Notes: a model not told the origin generated them from the sequence alone. A stretch of DNA of 64,000 bases from Streptomyces sp. 7-21 (GCF_016741785.1 NZ_JAERRL010000003.1:1-64000), one strand, 5' to 3'; shown: positions 33,658 to 43,056, numbered from the stretch's first letter. Numbers and translations: made by a program.

Positions 33658-34761
33658 TTGAGCACCAGCTTGTTCGCTCCCTACACCCTCCGGTCGCTGA
33701 CCATCCCCAATCGCGTCTGGATGGCGCCGATGTGCCAGTACAGCGCCGCACCGGACGGCGAGGCGGCCGGTGTCCCCACGGACTGGCACGTCGTCCACCT
33801 CGGCGCCCGGGCCACGGGCGGCGCCGGGCTGATCATCACGGAGGCCACCGCCGTGACCCCCGAGGGCCGCATCAGCCCCTACGACCTCGGCATCTGGAAC
33901 GACGCCCAGGTCGAAGGGTTCCGGCGGATCACGTCGTTCCTGACGTCGCAGGGCAGCGTCCCCGCCATCCAGCTGGCCCACGCGGGACGCAAGGCGTCCA
34001 CCGAGCGGACCTGGGTCGACCGGGGCCGCCAGATCGCCCCCGGCGAGGAGCACGGCTGGACACCGGTCGGCCCCAGCCCGCTGGCCTTCTCCGCCCGCTC
34101 GACCCGGCCGGAGGAGCTGAGCACCGAGCAGATCCGCGGGCTGGTCCAGAGCTTCGCGGACGCCGCCCGGCGCGCGCTCGACGCCGGGTTCCAGGCCGCC
34201 GAGATCCACGGCGCCCACGGCTACCTGATCCACCAGTTCCTCTCCCCGCACAGCAACCACCGCACCGACGCCTACGGCGGCCCCTTCGAGAACCGGGCGC
34301 GCTTCGCCCTGGAGGTCACCGAGGCCGTCCGCGCGGTGTGGCCCGAGGACCTGCCCGTGCTCTTCCGCGTCTCGGCGACCGACTGGTTCGAGGAGAACCC
34401 GGACGACGACCGCGAGGGCTGGACGCTGGCCGACACCGTGCGGCTGGCCAAGGAGCTCCAGGCGCGCGGCGTGGACCTGATCGACGTCTCCTCGGGCGGC
34501 ATCGCCCCGGACGCCAGGATCACCTCCGGCCCCGGCTACCAGGTGCCGTTCGCCGCGGCCGTCCGGGAGCAGGCGGGCATCCCCGTCGCGGCCGTCGGCC
34601 TGATCACCGAGGCGCGGCAGGCCCAGGACATCCTCGACGCGGGCCAGGCCGACGCCGTCCTCCTCGGCCGCGAGCTGCTGCGCAACCCGTACTGGCCCCG
34701 GCAGGCCGCCGCCGTCCTCGGCGCCGAGGTCAGCGGCCCTGTCCAGTACCACCGCGCCTGA
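33658..34761 (+). CDS. NADH:flavin oxidoreductase, Old Yellow Enzyme family (YqjM-like)
   Basis: 367 aa from a TTG start nine bases behind AGGAG; the longer frame from 33571 has no ribosome binding site. TIM-barrel OYE: LFAPYTLRSLTIPNRVWMAP, MCQYSA with the YqjM-type Cys, AIQLAHAGRKAS, AEIHGAHGYLIHQFLSPHSN (active-site His-x2-His region), and the FMN-binding GLITEARQAQDIL. It reduces activated C=C bonds using NAD(P)H. A promoter with repeated TTGCAA sites precedes it, suggesting electrophile-responsive control. Confidence 0.93.
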   Translation: MSTSLFAPYTLRSLTIPNRVWMAPMCQYSAAPDGEAAGVPTDWHVVHLGARATGGAGLIITEATAVTPEGRISPYDLGIWNDAQVEGFRRITSFLTSQGSVPAIQLAHAGRKASTERTWVDRGRQIAPGEEHGWTPVGPSPLAFSARSTRPEELSTEQIRGLVQSFADAARRALDAGFQAAEIHGAHGYLIHQFLSPHSNHRTDAYGGPFENRARFALEVTEAVRAVWPEDLPVLFRVSATDWFEENPDDDREGWTLADTVRLAKELQARGVDLIDVSSGGIAPDARITSGPGYQVPFAAAVREQAGIPVAAVGLITEARQAQDILDAGQADAVLLGRELLRNPYWPRQAAAVLGAEVSGPVQYHRA

Positions 34762-35049
34762 GCCCGGCGCGACCGGCGGCTCCCGGCCCGCCCGCCGCAC
34801 CGCGAGCCGCCGTTTCCTCCCCCGGACGGGGGCGCCCGGCGAAGCTCCTGCCGGTGCCGGGCGCGGAATTCCGGACACTGCGAAAAGGGGCCATGACGGA
34901 GATTCTGGCCACCACCGCGCTGCCATGAGCGGCTTTTCCGCATTCCTTACCGTGGCGCGAAGCGCGGCCGAACGCCCGGCCGGGCCAGGCACATTCTCCG
35001 GCCGGTCCGCCCCCTGTGCCGGCGGGTACCGGGCTTCTAGATTGCTCCC
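34762..35049. other. Intergenic region before the second DUF574 gene
   Basis: 288 bases. No gene is supported. A TAGATT -10-like box lies at 35038-35043, seven bases before the ATG, so the following gene is probably transcribed without a leader. Confidence 0.45.
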
Positions 35050-35862
35050 ATGACTCAGGACCGCACGCGCTTAGAGATCGACACCACGGTGCCGCACTCC
35101 GCCCGTATCTGGGACTACTGGCTCGGCGGCAAGGACCACTACGAGGCCGACAAGCGCGTCGGCCGCCAGATCGCCGAGGCCTACCCCGAGATCGTCGAGA
35201 CCGCGCGCGCCCAGCGGGCGTTCCTGTGCCGGGGGGTGCGGTGGCTCGCCGGGGAGGCGGGAATCCGCCAGTTCCTCGACGTCGGCACCGGCCTGCCCAC
35301 GGTCGACAACACGCACGAGATCGCGCAGCGCGTCGCGCCCGACTCCCGGATCGTGTACGTCGACCACGACCCGCTCGTCCTGGCCCACGCGCGGGCGCTG
35401 CTCACCAGCACCGGCGAGGGCGTCACCGACTACGTGGACGCCGACCTGCGCGAACCGGACGCCATCCTCGCCGCGGCCACCAGCACCCTCGACTTCGACC
35501 GCCCGGTGGCGCTGCTGCTGCTCGGCATCACCGCCCACATCACCGACGACGACACCGCCTACGCCATCACCGACCACCTGCTGGCGGCGCTCGCCCCCGG
35601 CAGCTACCTGATGCTGTGTGACGGCACCGAGGTGTTCAACCCGGAGGGCAGGCGGGAGCTGGTGCGGCAGTGGAACTCGGCGGGCGACAACCCGCGCGTC
35701 AACCGCAGCCCCGAGCAGCTGCGCCGCTTCTTCGCCGGCCTGGAGCTGGTCGAGCCCGGCCTGGTGCCCATCACCCAGTGGCGGCCGGAGGCCATGCCGT
35801 TCGGCGAGCCGGACGTGATCGACAACTTCGGCGCGATCGGCCGCAAGCCGGACCCCGCGTAA
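35050..35862 (+). CDS. SAM-dependent methyltransferase, DUF574 family
   Basis: 270 aa. N-terminal hallmark VPHSARIWDYWLGGKDHYEA; SAM motif FLDVGTGLPTVDNTHEIAQR, then RIVYVDHDPLVLAHARALL. No Shine-Dalgarno sequence is seen, but TAGATT ends seven bases before the ATG, consistent with a leaderless transcript. Target unknown. It differs from the 32092 paralogue at most surface positions, so they are old paralogues rather than a recent duplication. Confidence 0.92.
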   Translation: MTQDRTRLEIDTTVPHSARIWDYWLGGKDHYEADKRVGRQIAEAYPEIVETARAQRAFLCRGVRWLAGEAGIRQFLDVGTGLPTVDNTHEIAQRVAPDSRIVYVDHDPLVLAHARALLTSTGEGVTDYVDADLREPDAILAAATSTLDFDRPVALLLLGITAHITDDDTAYAITDHLLAALAPGSYLMLCDGTEVFNPEGRRELVRQWNSAGDNPRVNRSPEQLRRFFAGLELVEPGLVPITQWRPEAMPFGEPDVIDNFGAIGRKPDPA

Positions 35863-36086
35863 GCACCGGACGGGCCGCCGGGTGAGGAGAGACCGGGCCG
35901 TTCTGCTCACCCGGCGACCACCCGGCGGCGGCGCCGCCGGAGCCCCGCAACGCCAGGGAAGCCGGAGAAACCGGATACCAGGCCACCAACTCCCCAGAAG
36001 TGGCCGGAAACTGAACCCACGATGCATGCCGGTCCCCGTCCGCAGGCAGACGCATACCAACAGTCACGACACAGCAGGGGGACCCC

Positions 36087-36644
36087 ATGGCAATCCGGGG
36101 CATCGACGTCTCCAGCTACCAGTCATCCACCTACGCGCTCGACGGCGTCGACTTCGTCATCGTCAAGGCAACCGAGGGCACCAGCTACCGCAACCCCAAG
36201 CACAGCGCGCAGATCGCCCGCGCCCGGGAACACAACCGCGTGGTGGGCCACTACCACTACCTCAGCTCAGGCAGCGGCATCGCCAGCCAGATCACCTACT
36301 TCCTCGACCACATCGACGCACGCCGCGGCGAACTGCTCGCCCTGGACTGGGAGGACCCGGGCGTCACCAGCGACGACAAGGACGAGGCCATCAACCGCCT
36401 GAAGGAACAGGCCAGCGGCCACCGGATCCTGCTCTACTGCAACGTCGACTTCTGGAAGAACCGCAACACGTCACCGAAGCGCGGCGACGGCCTGTGGATC
36501 GCCCACTACAACGGCAAGCCCGGAGAGCCCGGCATCACCTCCGAGTGGCTGCTGCACCAGTACACCTCGGACCCGGTCGACACCAGCGTCGCGGCCTTCG
36601 GCAGCCGCGCCGAGATGGCCGAGTGGGCCGACGGCACGGCATGA
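36087..36644 (+). CDS. GH25-type lysozyme-like protein without signal peptide
   Basis: 185 aa. GH25 fold: GIDVSSYQ at the start, FVIVKATEGTSYRNP, VGHYHYLSSGS, LALDWEDPG (catalytic acidic cluster), and LWIAHYNGKPGEPG. GH25 enzymes cleave the MurNAc-GlcNAc bond of peptidoglycan. The ATG has GGGGG upstream and the domain begins at residue 2, so there is no signal peptide. It must leave by another route, by lysis, or act inside the cell, as do phage-type endolysins and some effector proteins. No phage genes are nearby. Confidence 0.88.
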   Translation: MAIRGIDVSSYQSSTYALDGVDFVIVKATEGTSYRNPKHSAQIARAREHNRVVGHYHYLSSGSGIASQITYFLDHIDARRGELLALDWEDPGVTSDDKDEAINRLKEQASGHRILLYCNVDFWKNRNTSPKRGDGLWIAHYNGKPGEPGITSEWLLHQYTSDPVDTSVAAFGSRAEMAEWADGTA

Positions 36645-36669
36645 CACCGCGCCCGCGCCCGCCGCGCGG

Positions 36670-37542
36670 TCAGCCCGCCTCGGCGGGCCGCGACAGCGCG
36701 GGCCGCTGCTCCCGCGGCTCCGCGTGACGGGAGTGCGGAACGACCATCGGCGTGCCGGTCCGCGGATCGGGCACGATGTCGCAGCCCAGCTGGAAGACCT
36801 CCGCGACCAGCTCCGCCGTCAGCACCTCACCAGGCGGCCCCTCGGCGACCACCCTCCCCTGGTCCATCACGACCAGGTGCGTGGCGAACCGTGCCGCCTG
36901 GTTGAGGTCGTGCAGCACCGCGACGATCGTCCTGCCCTCCCGGTGCAGCTCCCCGCACAGCTCCAGCAGCTCGTACTGGTGGGCGATGTCGAGGTACGTC
37001 GTGGGCTCGTCGAGCAGCAGCAGCCCCGTCTGCTGCGCCAGCACCATCGCGATCCACGCCCGCTGCCGCTGCCCGCCCGACAGCTCGCCCGCCCGCGCGT
37101 CGGCCAGCTCGGTCAGGCCGGTGCGCGCCAGGGCCGAGGCGATCGCCGCGTCGTCCTCGGGCGACCACTGCCGCAGCAGCGTGTGGTACGGGTACCGGCC
37201 GCGCCGCACCAGGCCCCGCACGCTGATCCCCTCCGGGGCCACCGGGCTCTGCGGCAGCAGCGCCACACGCCGCGCTACCTCCTTGCCCCGGTAGGAGTGC
37301 AGGTCCTTCCCGTCCAGCAGGATGCGGCCCTCCTCCGGCTTCACCACCCGCGCGAACGACTTCACCAGCGTCGACTTCCCGCTGCCATTGGGCCCGATGA
37401 CCATCGTCAGGGAGCCGGGCGGGATGCGGATGCTGAGGTCACGCACCACGGGCGCGCCGCCGTAGGAGAGCGTCACACCCTCGGCGCGCAGCCCCTCAAG
37501 CCGTTCCCCCGCTTCGGTGCTCACAGTCGTCCCTTTCGCCAT
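36670..37542 (-). CDS. Iron-siderophore ABC transporter, ATP-binding protein
   Basis: 290 aa, FecE/FepC type. Walker A MVIGPNGSGKSTLVK, Q-loop ALLPQSPVAPEGI, signature ELSGGQRQRAWIAMVLAQQT, Walker B LLLLDEPTTYLD, H-loop VLHDLNQAARFA. It powers import of ferric siderophores through the two adjacent permeases. Its first codons overlap the end of the permease gene by 22 bases. Last gene of a four-gene operon under an iron box. Confidence 0.95.
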   Translation of the reverse strand: MAKGTTVSTEAGERLEGLRAEGVTLSYGGAPVVRDLSIRIPPGSLTMVIGPNGSGKSTLVKSFARVVKPEEGRILLDGKDLHSYRGKEVARRVALLPQSPVAPEGISVRGLVRRGRYPYHTLLRQWSPEDDAAIASALARTGLTELADARAGELSGGQRQRAWIAMVLAQQTGLLLLDEPTTYLDIAHQYELLELCGELHREGRTIVAVLHDLNQAARFATHLVVMDQGRVVAEGPPGEVLTAELVAEVFQLGCDIVPDPRTGTPMVVPHSRHAEPREQRPALSRPAEAG

Positions 37543-38603
37543 TCGCGGACCAGCAGGTACCCGAGGTAGATGCCCCCGATCGCCATCGTGTAGATGCCGA
37601 CCGGCAGACCATCCGAGAAGGGAAGCTGGGCGGCGGCCAGATCGGCCAGCACCAGCAGCAGGGCGCCGGTCAGCGCCGCCAGCGTCAGGTGCGCGCCGGT
37701 GCCGCCGGTGAGCCGCCGCGCGATCTGCGGGGACGTCAGCGCGATGAACGCAATCGGGCCCGCCACACTGACCGCGCCCGCCGACAGCACGATCGACAGC
37801 AGCACGGCGGCCACCCGCGTCTGCTTGGGCTCGGCGCCCAGCGCGGCCGCCAGCTCGTCACCCATCTCGGCGGTCTCCAGGCGCCGCGCGAGCAGCGCCG
37901 CCAGCGGCGCGGTGACCAGCAGCACGACCCCGATCGTGGCGGCGTGGTCCCATGAGCGCGCCGCCAGGCTGCCGTTGATGTACGCGGTCAGCACGGTCGC
38001 CGCGTCCCGCTCCACCACGTAGACCACGTACTGCGTGAACGCCGTCCCCATCGCGGCCACGCCGATCCCGGCGACGATCAGCCGCCCCGGATCGCGGAAA
38101 CCGGTGCCGGTCGAGACGTACACCAGCGCCATGGCCCCCGCCGCCCCGCCCAGCGCGCCCAGCCACACCGGCACCCCGCCCGGCAGCCACAGCGCGACGA
38201 CTGCCGCGCCCGCCCCGGCGCCCGCCGCCAGCCCGATCACGTCGGGGCTGCCCAGCGGATTGCGGGTCACCGACTGGAACAGCGCGCCGGACAGGCCCAG
38301 CGCGGCGCCCGTTCCGGCGGCAACGGCCAGCCGCGGCCCGCGCAGCCGCTCAAGCACGAAGGCGTCGGTGCCGTCCGCGCCGCCCGTCAGCGCGCGGGGC
38401 AGGTCGCCCAGCGGGATGCCGAGCGAGCCCAGCGTCAGCGTCGCCGCCGACGCCGCCACCAGCAGCAGCACCAGCACGGCCCCGGCCACCAGGTGGGCGC
38501 GCGAGACCGGCAGCGCGACCGCCCGCCCCAGCGTGAGAACGCCGCGCGGCGCGGCGGGCCGGCCGCCCGCCTGGGACGGCGCCGGGTTCTCGACGCGGGT
38601 CAT
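37521..38603 (-). CDS. Iron-siderophore ABC transporter permease (FecCD family), second
   Basis: 360 aa, about ten membrane helices. FecCD signatures: LSGALFQSVTRNPLGSPDVI, FRDPGRLIVAGIGVAAMGTA and the C-terminal PVGIYTMAIGGIYLGYLLVR. The ATG overlaps the stop of the upstream permease gene (ATGA), giving translational coupling and the usual heterodimeric permease. Confidence 0.95.
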   Translation of the reverse strand: MTRVENPAPSQAGGRPAAPRGVLTLGRAVALPVSRAHLVAGAVLVLLLVAASAATLTLGSLGIPLGDLPRALTGGADGTDAFVLERLRGPRLAVAAGTGAALGLSGALFQSVTRNPLGSPDVIGLAAGAGAGAAVVALWLPGGVPVWLGALGGAAGAMALVYVSTGTGFRDPGRLIVAGIGVAAMGTAFTQYVVYVVERDAATVLTAYINGSLAARSWDHAATIGVVLLVTAPLAALLARRLETAEMGDELAAALGAEPKQTRVAAVLLSIVLSAGAVSVAGPIAFIALTSPQIARRLTGGTGAHLTLAALTGALLLVLADLAAAQLPFSDGLPVGIYTMAIGGIYLGYLLVREWRKGRL

Positions 38604-39643
38604 GCCGTCCCCCTCATCCTGCGCACGGCCAGCAGCAGCACGGGCGCCCCGATGAACGCCGTCACCACCCCGACCATCAGCTCCTGCGGGCGCACCACCA
38701 CCCGCCCCACCACGTCGGCCAGCAGCAGCAGCGCCGGCCCGGCCAGCGCCGAGAACGCGATCTGCATGCGGAAGTCGACGCCCACCAGCGCCCGCACCAC
38801 GTGCGGCACCGCCAGGCCCACGAAGGCGATCGGCCCGACCGCCGCCGTCGCGGCGGCGCTCAGCAGCGTCGCCGCCAGCAGCCCGCCGGAGCGCAGCAGC
38901 ATCGGGCTGGCGCCCAGCGAGGACGCCGACTCGTCGCCCAGCGCCAGCGTGTTCAGGCCCGGCCCCAGCAGCAGCGCCAGCAGGAAACCGGCCACGGCGA
39001 ACGGCAGCACCGACCAGAACACGTCCCAGTTCCGGCCGCCCAGCGCGCCCACCACCCAGTACCGGTAGCTGTCGAAGACATCCGGGTGGCTGAGGGTGAT
39101 GGCCTGCGTGAACGCCGACAGCACCGCCGAGACGACCGCGCCCGCCAGCACCAGCCGCACCAGCCCCGAGGCGGCACCGGCGGCGCCGATGGCGTAGACG
39201 AGCACCCCGGCGCCCAGCGCGCCAGGCAGCGCCCACCACACGGTCGCCGACTGGCCCGACGCGCCGAGGAACGCGGTCGCGAACACGACGGAGGCGGACG
39301 CGCCCGCGTTCAGGCCCAGCAGCCCCGGATCGGCCAGCGGATTGCGGGTGATGCCCTGCATCAGCGTGCCGCCCACGGCCAGGCACAGCCCCGCCAGCAC
39401 GCCGAGCGCGGTCCGCGGGTAGCGGCTCTCGACGACGGTGGTGGTGTAGGCGTCGGCCTCGCCCGCGAACACGTCGAGTACCTCGGCCAGCGAGGTGTTC
39501 CTGCTGCCGAACATGACGCTCGCGAACACCGCGAGCACCAGCACGGCCAGCCCGGCCAGCAGCGCGGCCGCCGCCCGGACGAGACCGGTACGCGGCGGCG
39601 CGGCGGCGCCGCCCGGACGGGCACGGGAAACGGTGGCGGTCAC
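38600..39643 (-). CDS. Iron-siderophore ABC transporter permease (FecCD family), first
   Basis: 347 aa, about ten membrane helices. Signatures: VGGTLMQGITRNPLADPGLL, LGLNAGASASVVFATAFLG and the C-terminal FIGAPVLLLAVRR. Together with the following gene it forms the membrane channel. It begins 17 bases after the binding-protein gene ends. Confidence 0.95.
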   Translation of the reverse strand: MTATVSRARPGGAAAPPRTGLVRAAAALLAGLAVLVLAVFASVMFGSRNTSLAEVLDVFAGEADAYTTTVVESRYPRTALGVLAGLCLAVGGTLMQGITRNPLADPGLLGLNAGASASVVFATAFLGASGQSATVWWALPGALGAGVLVYAIGAAGAASGLVRLVLAGAVVSAVLSAFTQAITLSHPDVFDSYRYWVVGALGGRNWDVFWSVLPFAVAGFLLALLLGPGLNTLALGDESASSLGASPMLLRSGGLLAATLLSAAATAAVGPIAFVGLAVPHVVRALVGVDFRMQIAFSALAGPALLLLADVVGRVVVRPQELMVGVVTAFIGAPVLLLAVRRMRGTA

Positions 39644-39660
39644 GTGGTCGCGGTCCCGTC

Positions 39661-40728
39661 TCAGCTGTCGAGCGCGGCGACGGCCTCGTCGATCAGCGGC
39701 AGGTACCGGTCGATGACCCAGGGCACCGTGAGCGGGTTGATGATGGACGACGCGGTGACGAACGAGTTGTCGTCGCTGGCGACGACGGAACCGCGCTCGA
39801 TGGCCGGGATGGACGCGTACAGCGGCTGCGCCTCGATCTCACGGCGGGTCTCGTCGTCCGTGTAGAAGGTGAAGATCAGGTCGCTGCCGGCGAGCTGGTC
39901 GGCGTTCTCCAGGCCGATGAGGGCCGAGTCGGTGCCCTCGGTCTCCTCGAAGGTGGTGACGACCGGGTCGACCGTCAGCCCCAGCGCGGACACCATCGCG
40001 ACCCGCTGCTCATCGGGCATGAAGACGCCGAGCGTGCCTGGCCCGGTGGTGTAGATGTACGAGAACGTCACGCCCTCGTACTCAGGCCGGCTGGCCGCCG
40101 CCTCGGCGAGCTGCTCCTCGATGCCGGCGATCAGCTGCTCGCCCTCGCTGGGCTTGCCGAGCGCCCGGGCGATGATCTCGATCTGCTCGTCCCAGTCGGT
40201 GCTCCAGGGCAGGTCCGGGTAGGCGACCGTGGGCGCGATGTCGGAGAGGATGTCGTACTGCTCCTGCGTGATACCCGACCAGGGGGCGAGGATCACATCG
40301 GGCTCAAGCTCGATGATCGCCTCGAAGTCGATGTCCTCACCGCCGGTGAACTGCTCGGGCAGCTCGTCCCCGGCCTCGGTCACCGCCTCGTGGATCCACG
40401 GCAGGTAGCCGGTGTCGTCGCTGCCCCACTCGTACTCCTCGATGCCGACGGGCGTGTGCCCCAGCGCGATCGCTGTCTCGGCAGAGCCCTGCCCGAGGGT
40501 GACGACGCGCTCGGGCACCTCCTCGATCTCGGCGGTGCCGAGGGCGCTGTCGATGCTGACCGGGTAGGCCCCCTCCTCGGCGGGGGGCACCTGCGGCTCC
40601 CCGCTCCCCTGCTGTCCCCCGTCCCCGTCCTCGCTGGACGAACAGGCGCCCACGAGCAGCGCGGTGACGGCCGCGGCGGCCGACAGGGAGAGCATCCGGC
40701 GGCGCGAACGGGTGTGGCTGGACGGCAT
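39661..40728 (-). CDS. Iron-siderophore-binding lipoprotein
   Basis: 355 aa. Lipoprotein signal RRMLSLSAAAAVTALLVGAC. FepB/FhuD-type fold: RVVTLGQGSAETAIALGHTP, FEAIIELEPDVILAPWSGIT, YDILSDIAPTVAY, and a C-terminal TVPWVIDRYLPLIDEAVAA. Such proteins capture ferri-siderophores outside the membrane. First gene of the operon and directly downstream of the iron-box palindrome. Which siderophore cannot be told; no synthesis genes are present. Confidence 0.95.
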   Translation of the reverse strand: MPSSHTRSRRRMLSLSAAAAVTALLVGACSSSEDGDGGQQGSGEPQVPPAEEGAYPVSIDSALGTAEIEEVPERVVTLGQGSAETAIALGHTPVGIEEYEWGSDDTGYLPWIHEAVTEAGDELPEQFTGGEDIDFEAIIELEPDVILAPWSGITQEQYDILSDIAPTVAYPDLPWSTDWDEQIEIIARALGKPSEGEQLIAGIEEQLAEAAASRPEYEGVTFSYIYTTGPGTLGVFMPDEQRVAMVSALGLTVDPVVTTFEETEGTDSALIGLENADQLAGSDLIFTFYTDDETRREIEAQPLYASIPAIERGSVVASDDNSFVTASSIINPLTVPWVIDRYLPLIDEAVAALDS

Positions 40729-40764
40729 GGATGGTCCTCTGGTCGTGGAGATCTTCCGTAGATC

Positions 40765-40794
40765 AGGTGAGCTTAGGTAAGCCTAAGCTCACCT
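40765..40794. promoter_or_regulatory. Iron box (DmdR/IdeR/DtxR operator), extended perfect palindrome
   Basis: AGGTGAGCTTAGG, four bases TAAG, then CCTAAGCTCACCT: a perfect 13-bp inverted repeat. Its centre TTAGGTAAGCCTAA matches the DtxR-family consensus TTAGGTTAGCCTAA closely. It lies 37 bases upstream of the binding-protein start, so iron-loaded DmdR-type repressor should shut the operon off. Confidence 0.9.
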
Positions 40795-40956
40795 TAGCGG
40801 TTCTTCTTTCCGAGCTGAACGCCCCTTCCGTCACCGCACGGACACGCGGCGCAGCTGTTCGCGTGACGCGCCCCGCTCCCGGCGGCGGGTGCACCGGCCC
40901 CGCGGCGCCGCCGCTCCTATCGTGGCGCCGCACCGGACGCCGGAGGTGACAGCGCC

Positions 40957-41712
40957 GTGGAGGCCGTGGAGCACTGGTGGTACCGCGAGATCGTCGAGCC
41001 GGGAAAGCTGCCGCTGCTGCTCGCCGTCACGGCGTTCCTGGTGACCTTCCTGGTGACGCGGACCGTGACGCGGCTCATCCGCGCCGGCAAGGGACCGTTC
41101 CGCGACGTCTCCGTGGGCGGGCACCACCTGCACCACGCGGTCCCCGGCGTCGTGCTGATGTGCGTCGGCGGCTTCGGCGGCGTCGCCGCCGGCGGCCGCG
41201 GCTGGCTGGCGGGGCTGACGGCGGTCGTCTTCGGCACCGGCGCCGGGCTGGTGATGGACGAGTTCGCCCTGATCCTCTACCTCCAGGACGTCTACTGGTC
41301 CGAGCAGGGGCAGCGCAGCGTCGAGGCCGTGATGCTGACGGCCGCGCTGCTGGTGGCGCTGCTCGCCGGGTTCTCGCCGCTGGGCGTCAACGGCGTCGGC
41401 GACGACGAGCTGAACCGGCGGCTGACCGTCCTGGCCACCCTCGTTGTCAACTTCCTGCTGGTGCTCACCGCCGTCGCCAAGGGCAAGTACCGCACCGCCG
41501 TGCTCGGCGTCCTCATCCCCGCCGTCGCGCTGGCGGGCGCCGTGCGCCTGGCCCGCCCCGGCTCCCCGTGGGCCCGCCTGGCCTACCGCCGCCGGCCGCG
41601 CACCGCCGCCCGCGCCGAGCGCCGCGCCCGCCGCCACGACGCCCGCTGGGGCGCGCTGGAGCGGCGCGTGGACCACCTCCTCGGCGGCACGCCGGACCAG
41701 GGCCGGGACTAG
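40957..41712 (+). CDS. Integral membrane protein of unknown function
   Basis: 251 aa from GTG, with GGAGGTG upstream. About six hydrophobic helices (LPLLLAVTAFLVTFLVTRTV, GVVLMCVGGFGGVAAGG, AVMLTAALLVALLAGFSPLG, VVNFLLVLTAVA). A HHLHH motif follows a conserved-looking loop GPFRDVSVGG and could bind metal. The Arg-rich cytoplasmic tail is disordered. No characterised family recognised. Convergent with the stress-protein gene; their 3' ends overlap by four bases. Confidence 0.75.
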   Translation: MEAVEHWWYREIVEPGKLPLLLAVTAFLVTFLVTRTVTRLIRAGKGPFRDVSVGGHHLHHAVPGVVLMCVGGFGGVAAGGRGWLAGLTAVVFGTGAGLVMDEFALILYLQDVYWSEQGQRSVEAVMLTAALLVALLAGFSPLGVNGVGDDELNRRLTVLATLVVNFLLVLTAVAKGKYRTAVLGVLIPAVALAGAVRLARPGSPWARLAYRRRPRTAARAERRARRHDARWGALERRVDHLLGGTPDQGRD

Positions 41713-42197
41713 GACTGACCCGCGCGGTCCGCCGAGCCGATCACGGCACTGGCCTGCGGCGGCACGACGAGGACAGGGCGGGCGGCGTGCTGGAGCAGGT
41801 TGCGCGAGACGCTGCCGAGCAGCAGCGACTTCAGCCCGCCGAGCCCGCGCGAGCCGGTCACGAGGACGTCGGCGTCCAGCTCGTCGGCGGCCGCGATCAG
41901 CGCGTCCCAGATCGTGCCCGGGTCGGCGGCGGCCCGGTACGTGACGTCGCCGAGCCCCGCCTGGCGCGCCAGCTCCGCGCCCTCCGCCGCCCGGCGCTCG
42001 GCGTCCGCCCGCATCCGCTCGTCGATCACCTCCGCGTCGTCCCCGGTGGCGACGCTCATCGGCTGGCTGCTGATCTGGGTGATGAGCGGCTCCCACACGG
42101 TCACGACGCAGGTGGGGGCGGCGGTGAGCAGGCGGGCGGCGACGGTGATGGCGCGCTGGGAGTCCTCGGAGCCGTCGTAGGCGATAAGCGTCGTCAT
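41709..42197 (-). CDS. Universal stress protein (UspA family)
   Basis: 162 aa. Starts LIAYDGSEDSQRAITVAARL; ATP-binding type motif LVTGSRGLGGLKSLLLGSVS, then RNLLQHAARPVLVVPP. The ATG at 42197 is the first consistent with family length; the open frame before it is not conserved-looking. Single-domain cytoplasmic protein, probably nucleotide-binding. Confidence 0.92.
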   Translation of the reverse strand: MTTLIAYDGSEDSQRAITVAARLLTAAPTCVVTVWEPLITQISSQPMSVATGDDAEVIDERMRADAERRAAEGAELARQAGLGDVTYRAAADPGTIWDALIAAADELDADVLVTGSRGLGGLKSLLLGSVSRNLLQHAARPVLVVPPQASAVIGSADRAGQS

Positions 42198-42705
42198 GCA
42201 CCCCACTGTGCCGCCGCGGGGGCGGCCCCGCACGCCGCCGCCAGGTCCACGGGGGCGAGATCAGGCCAGCGAGCGGCGTCCGCCGCGGCACCAGCGTGAC
42301 GGCACGGACGGCGCCGACGCGGGCGGTGACGCGTTCCTTCTCTTTCTCTCTCCTCCCCTTGCACCTCGTCGTGGAGGGACAGCAGGACCATGCCGCGCAA
42401 CCGCGCGCCGCAGGGCGGGCAGCAGAAGGCTGCGCGGCGGACAAACATGACTGACTGGCTTCAGCGATCGATCGCCATACGCGCACAGAAACTGACTGTA
42501 CGTGAGAGTGCATATGCCGCGGGCGCACATCGGACGTCGGGGTTTGCGGTACAGCCCGGGAGGCTAAGCACACCGCACCAAGACAGGCGCGACATGGCGG
42601 CCGTCCTTCTTTTCGCATGCGCCTTGCAAGCGTTTCATACGGCGCCCTCCGTCAGTATCGGCCTCAGGCCACATCGTCGAGGCATCTAATTCGGGGGGAC
42701 AGATC
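42198..42705. other. Intergenic region
   Basis: About 500 bases without a supported gene. Contains short pyrimidine-rich runs near 42333-42360 and falls in GC compared with flanking core genes. It may be a remnant zone next to the decayed kinase fragment. Confidence 0.4.
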
Positions 42706-43056
42706 ATGTCTCGTATCGTCATCGTCGGAACGACGAGACTGTCCATGACCATGCCGGTGGAGGAGTTTCCCGTTCCCTTCCGTCCGTACCGGTGGCCCGC
42801 CTGGATGAGCTGCGCTGTCGTCGGCGGTGCCTACAACGTCGCGTGCGCACTGCGGAGCCTGGGCGACGAACCGCACATCTGCACCCTCGTGGGAACCGAT
42901 GAGGCGGGAGCGGGTGCACTCGACCATCCGCCCACAGTTCGAGCGGGCCTAGGATCCGGAACTCCACCAGCGCCCCCAGCCGGTCGTCCGCTACGCACTC
43001 GTCGGTGTTCAGCCTGTCCCCGCCTCTTCCATGACTGTGGCACGTATCACGCCTAA
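42706..43056 (+). pseudogene. N-terminal remnant of a PfkB/ribokinase-family sugar kinase
   Basis: The first about 80 codons read as a PfkB start: IVIVGTTRLSMTMPVEEFPV, WMSCAVVGGAYNVACALRSL, GDEPHICTLVGTDEAG, which is the substrate-binding part of ribokinase-like enzymes. After AGAGAL the frame turns into unrelated Pro/Arg-rich sequence and stops at 43056; the ATP-binding C-terminal two thirds are missing. A short piece cannot be active, so this is a truncated gene. A strong hairpin lies just downstream. Confidence 0.7.

Noticed and set aside
40957..41712. Idea that the HHLHH membrane protein is a fatty-acid desaturase
   Set aside because: Only one His cluster is present; the three-box pattern of desaturases is missing.
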